Below, piece by piece: positions 61,496 to 64,000 of a stretch of 64,000 bases of DNA; the first letter of the stretch is position 1, and each line of letters starts with the position of its first letter. The stretch spans positions 930,001-994,000 of the forward strand of contig JAZGTH010000072.1 of the NCBI GenBank assembly GCA_036877525.1, read 5' to 3'. The notes below the pieces were generated by a model that saw only the letters and a program-made list of their open reading frames with translations, was not told where the DNA came from and ran no database searches. Position numbers and translations under genes: made by a program. Source of the DNA: Chromobotia macracanthus. Its lineage: Eukaryota; Chordata; Actinopteri; Cypriniformes; Botiidae.

Positions 61496-63112
61496 ATTCC
61501 TACATTTTGAGCTTACCAAAAAACACAGAAATGTCTTCATTTCTATTTATTTTTCAGGACTGGATCTCAGATGACTACAAAGCAGTGACATGCATCAGTA
61601 ATCAATGAGAAACTGCAACATCTACAGGTCAAACTGATGCAGGGCCCAAAAGACTTGACAAAAATATATTTTAATTCACAACATTAAAAACATCAACAGA
61701 CCTCATTAAAATTAGGAAAACACATTATCAGTGTGTATATTAGATGCCACAGAACAATGGTGAGGATGATATTCCTGAGGTAATATTGAACTATGGAAAC
61801 ACACTGAAAAATCTATTTCCTTATATAAGGGTGAGACAAACCACTTAATGCAACGCCAGCAAATAATGACTAATACAGACCTCTAAATTACCCAGAAAAC
61901 ATTGTGCAAGAAAGCGAACACACACACACACACACACACACACACATTGTTTATCAAGCAATACAGCATTTTTAACATCAAGGACACAAACTGCACCCTG
62001 GGATAAAAGGGTTTTATCCTTGGTATGGCCACATTTAAACTGACACTTGTCAGAGATATTTGGAAACTTTTTATAATGTATTTGAAAGTGGCAACCGATT
62101 GTAAAGAACTACAGCTAGTGATGGATTTTATTTCCCATGTACAGACAGATACACTTTGTGATTAATGCAGTGGAAGCAATTTATGTTAAAACCTCTTACT
62201 AATTACATCAATGTTTAAATTAACGTAAAACATTTCATCATGAGTGACTGATGTTATAATGTTGTATTTTCTGGCCAGGTTTGGTTTAAAATACAATGGT
62301 CAGATGGATATGAAATGTTAGAACAAACATTTGATGAGAAATACAAACTGACAAATCAAAACTCACACGTCAAAAACGCATTGCAAACTCAAATACAGAG
62401 GTAAAACTCAAAAGAACATTAAAACAATCATGCTTAGAGCAAACAAAGCATGCGCTGAAGCAATGAAATAATGCAATAAATAGCTTTACACACTGGCCTG
62501 CCAGCCCACAGAACAAGAGCAGAAAGGAACTTGAGAAAGCCTCTTTGCCCTGATCCCCTCACACTGCCCCCTACTGGAGCTCTTGCCTCATCACAGGCCA
62601 ATGGAGACCAGATTAAGTTCCCTGTTTGCATAGAGAGGTCTACACAGAACTGGAATGAATTCATCCGCAGCACAACTGGCCAATCTTTCTGAGCGATTCA
62701 ACACAAATGCTACAAGCTGACACTCTAAACAGCTGCTGCTGGTTTCTTTCTCAAACTGACACCCCATGAGATACGTGCATTCATTATTATTTCTCCATCT
62801 AACCATTCTGCACTTAAACCAGTCCCCCTAAATCAGATAAGCTTCCAACCATTCAGTTATTTTCGATCTCTCTCTCTCTCTCTCTCTCTCAGAAGCAAGC
62901 TGGCGTTTCTGCACGCTGCATTTTAGGGGAAAAAAATCCTCATTCCTTCTTAAATGGCTTGATGTCTCACATTTTGCTCTCTTTTTCAGCTTGACTAAAG
63001 CTTGTTGTATTTTCCCCTTTATTTTTCCACCTCTTTTTGACATCACTTCCTCCACCGAAACTGTTGCTGTGGAGGACGACTGGTGTGTACAGCTGTAAAT
63101 CCAGTCCGTGGT
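61496..63112. other. Spacer and smg6 3'-UTR
   Basis: Lies between converging zdhhc20 and smg6. Contains a CA microsatellite (about 61918-61946) and a CT microsatellite (62868-62890). Part must be the smg6 3'-UTR, whose end I cannot place. Confidence 0.45.
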
Positions 63113-63957
63113 TCAGCCCACTTTAGCCCAACTCAGGAACGCAGGGATGTCCCGTACTGGAACGTTGCGCGTGAGAGCTTTGACTCGCAGGTTGCGGTCG
63201 TCTGTAAGCAGGACCACCTCCCTGCGTAACCTCACCGGCCCATCTGGAAAATACACACGTGCGTTGGTCACAAAGCAGAATTTATGAATCGTTCACCTTA
63301 AAATGAAAATTCTTGAAAACGCTTCAAAATCTCAGGCACTATTCACTGCCATTGTAAAGCTGGGAAGAGCCAGGATATTATTTAATATAACTCTGATTGT
63401 GTTTCGCTGAATAAAGTAAGTCATAAATACCTAGGATGGCATGAGAGCGAGTAAACTAGGAGAGAATTTGTATTTTAAGGTGAGCTGTTCCTTTGAAAAG
63501 GAATTAGACTTAAGAGATACAACTGACTTTTCTCAGCAGGCATGAAGTCCTTGGCTTTGTCCTGACAGTAGTGCAGACAGCAGGACAGGATGACATCATC
63601 ATTGTTGCCCTGGGGAGACAGATGAACAATGAATGGGTGTGGTTTAAATATAAAATTCCATGTGCATTCCTAAACTCCAAAAGCTCATTCACAGAAAAAA
63701 CGTGGTGCGAGCAGAACAAAGCCCATGCAAACAGACCTTCTGTCCAGAAGTGTCCTCGCTGCGGAAGGCAATGGACTCCAGCGTGTTTCCTCTGCTGGTG
63801 AGGGCTCTGATGCAGGGATCTCTGGACTCAAAGGCTTTCTCCAGAAACATCACGGCTGCTTTGGCTCTCTCCTGCACCTGTCTAACATGGGCATCATTTC
63901 CGTTTCCCTCACGAAACATGTCCTGCCCTTTAGCCAGACCATCCAACTCCGTAATCA
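63113..63957 (-). CDS. smg6: SMG6 (EST1A) C-terminal PIN nuclease domain, last three coding exons
   Basis: SMG6 is the endonuclease of nonsense-mediated mRNA decay. Three minus-strand exons join in phase: 63957-63737, 63609-63528 and 63243-63113. They read ITELDGLAKGQ, VRQVQERAKAAVMFLEKAFE, ALTSRGNTLESIAFRSED, GNNDDVILSCCLHYCQDKAK, VVLLTDDRNLRVKALTRN and VPVRDIPAFLSWAKVG, then a stop. These closely follow the human SMG6 C-terminus. Visible acidic PIN residues are the D of NNDD and the DD of LLTDDRN; the first catalytic aspartate would lie upstream. The gene continues past the right edge. It converges with zdhhc20; its poly(A) site was not fixed (TTTATT at 63018-63023 and near 62127 are candidates). 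Confidence 0.93.
63291..63498. mobile_element. Copy of the TTAAAGG-ended element, smg6 intron
   Basis: Starts CGTTCACCTTAAAATGAAAA and ends GAGCTGTTCCTTTGAAAAG. It is a worn copy filling most of the last smg6 intron. Confidence 0.45.
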
Positions 63958-64000
63958 CTGTCATACAGAAAGGATGATAGATAAAAAGAAATAAAACTGA

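Overview
The window looks like nuclear DNA from a ray-finned fish, probably a cyprinid-type teleost. The genes are split by short introns with GT-AG borders. Introns and spacers carry CA, CT and TA microsatellites, tRNA-derived SINEs and many short inverted-repeat DNA elements, and the proteins read as fish orthologues of vertebrate genes. I see no bacterial, organellar or intact viral genes. All names come from remembered family sequence features; no search was run.

Layout. (1) 318-8235, minus strand: the 5' half of a GABA-A rho receptor gene, closest to rho3 (gabrr3), running off the left edge before the membrane segments. (2) 11083-15874 and 16477-19789, plus strand: two tandem B7-family genes resembling HHLA2 (B7-H7), each coding signal peptide, IgV, IgC, IgV, membrane helix and cytoplasmic tail. 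(3) 19790-26080: a gene-poor spacer with repeats. (4) about 26080-40861, plus strand: phldb2 (LL5-beta), 17 coding exons after a GC-rich untranslated exon. (5) 46328-48778, minus strand: a single-exon AMER-family (APC membrane recruitment) gene, AMER2-like but divergent. (6) 52125-59170, plus strand: zdhhc20, a DHHC palmitoyltransferase with 12 constitutive coding exons, one likely 36-bp cassette exon and one GC-AG intron. (7) 63113-63957, minus strand: the last three coding exons of smg6 (PIN nuclease domain), continuing off the right edge.

These genes do not form one pathway. Their order is informative: GABRR3, HHLA2 and PHLDB2 lie in the same region of human chromosome 3q, AMER2 and ZDHHC20 both lie in 13q12, and SMG6 lies on 17p. 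The window therefore joins three human synteny blocks. The B7-like pair is an immune co-signalling module whose two members share an ectodomain plan and differ strongly in tail length. Spliced models were built by hand so that every exon joins in phase. Totals are 390 aa and 558 aa (B7-like pair), 1060 aa (phldb2), 816 aa (AMER-like) and 360 aa (zdhhc20).

Most non-genic sequence is intron or spacer. The most notable non-coding structures are a seven-copy family of elements ending in CCCAGCTAACA, a perfect RFX X-box just upstream of the AMER-like gene, CRE and YY1-like sites at zdhhc20, an AP-1/TATA pair in front of the first B7-like gene, and a promoter-like motif cluster near 43.1 kb with no gene attached.
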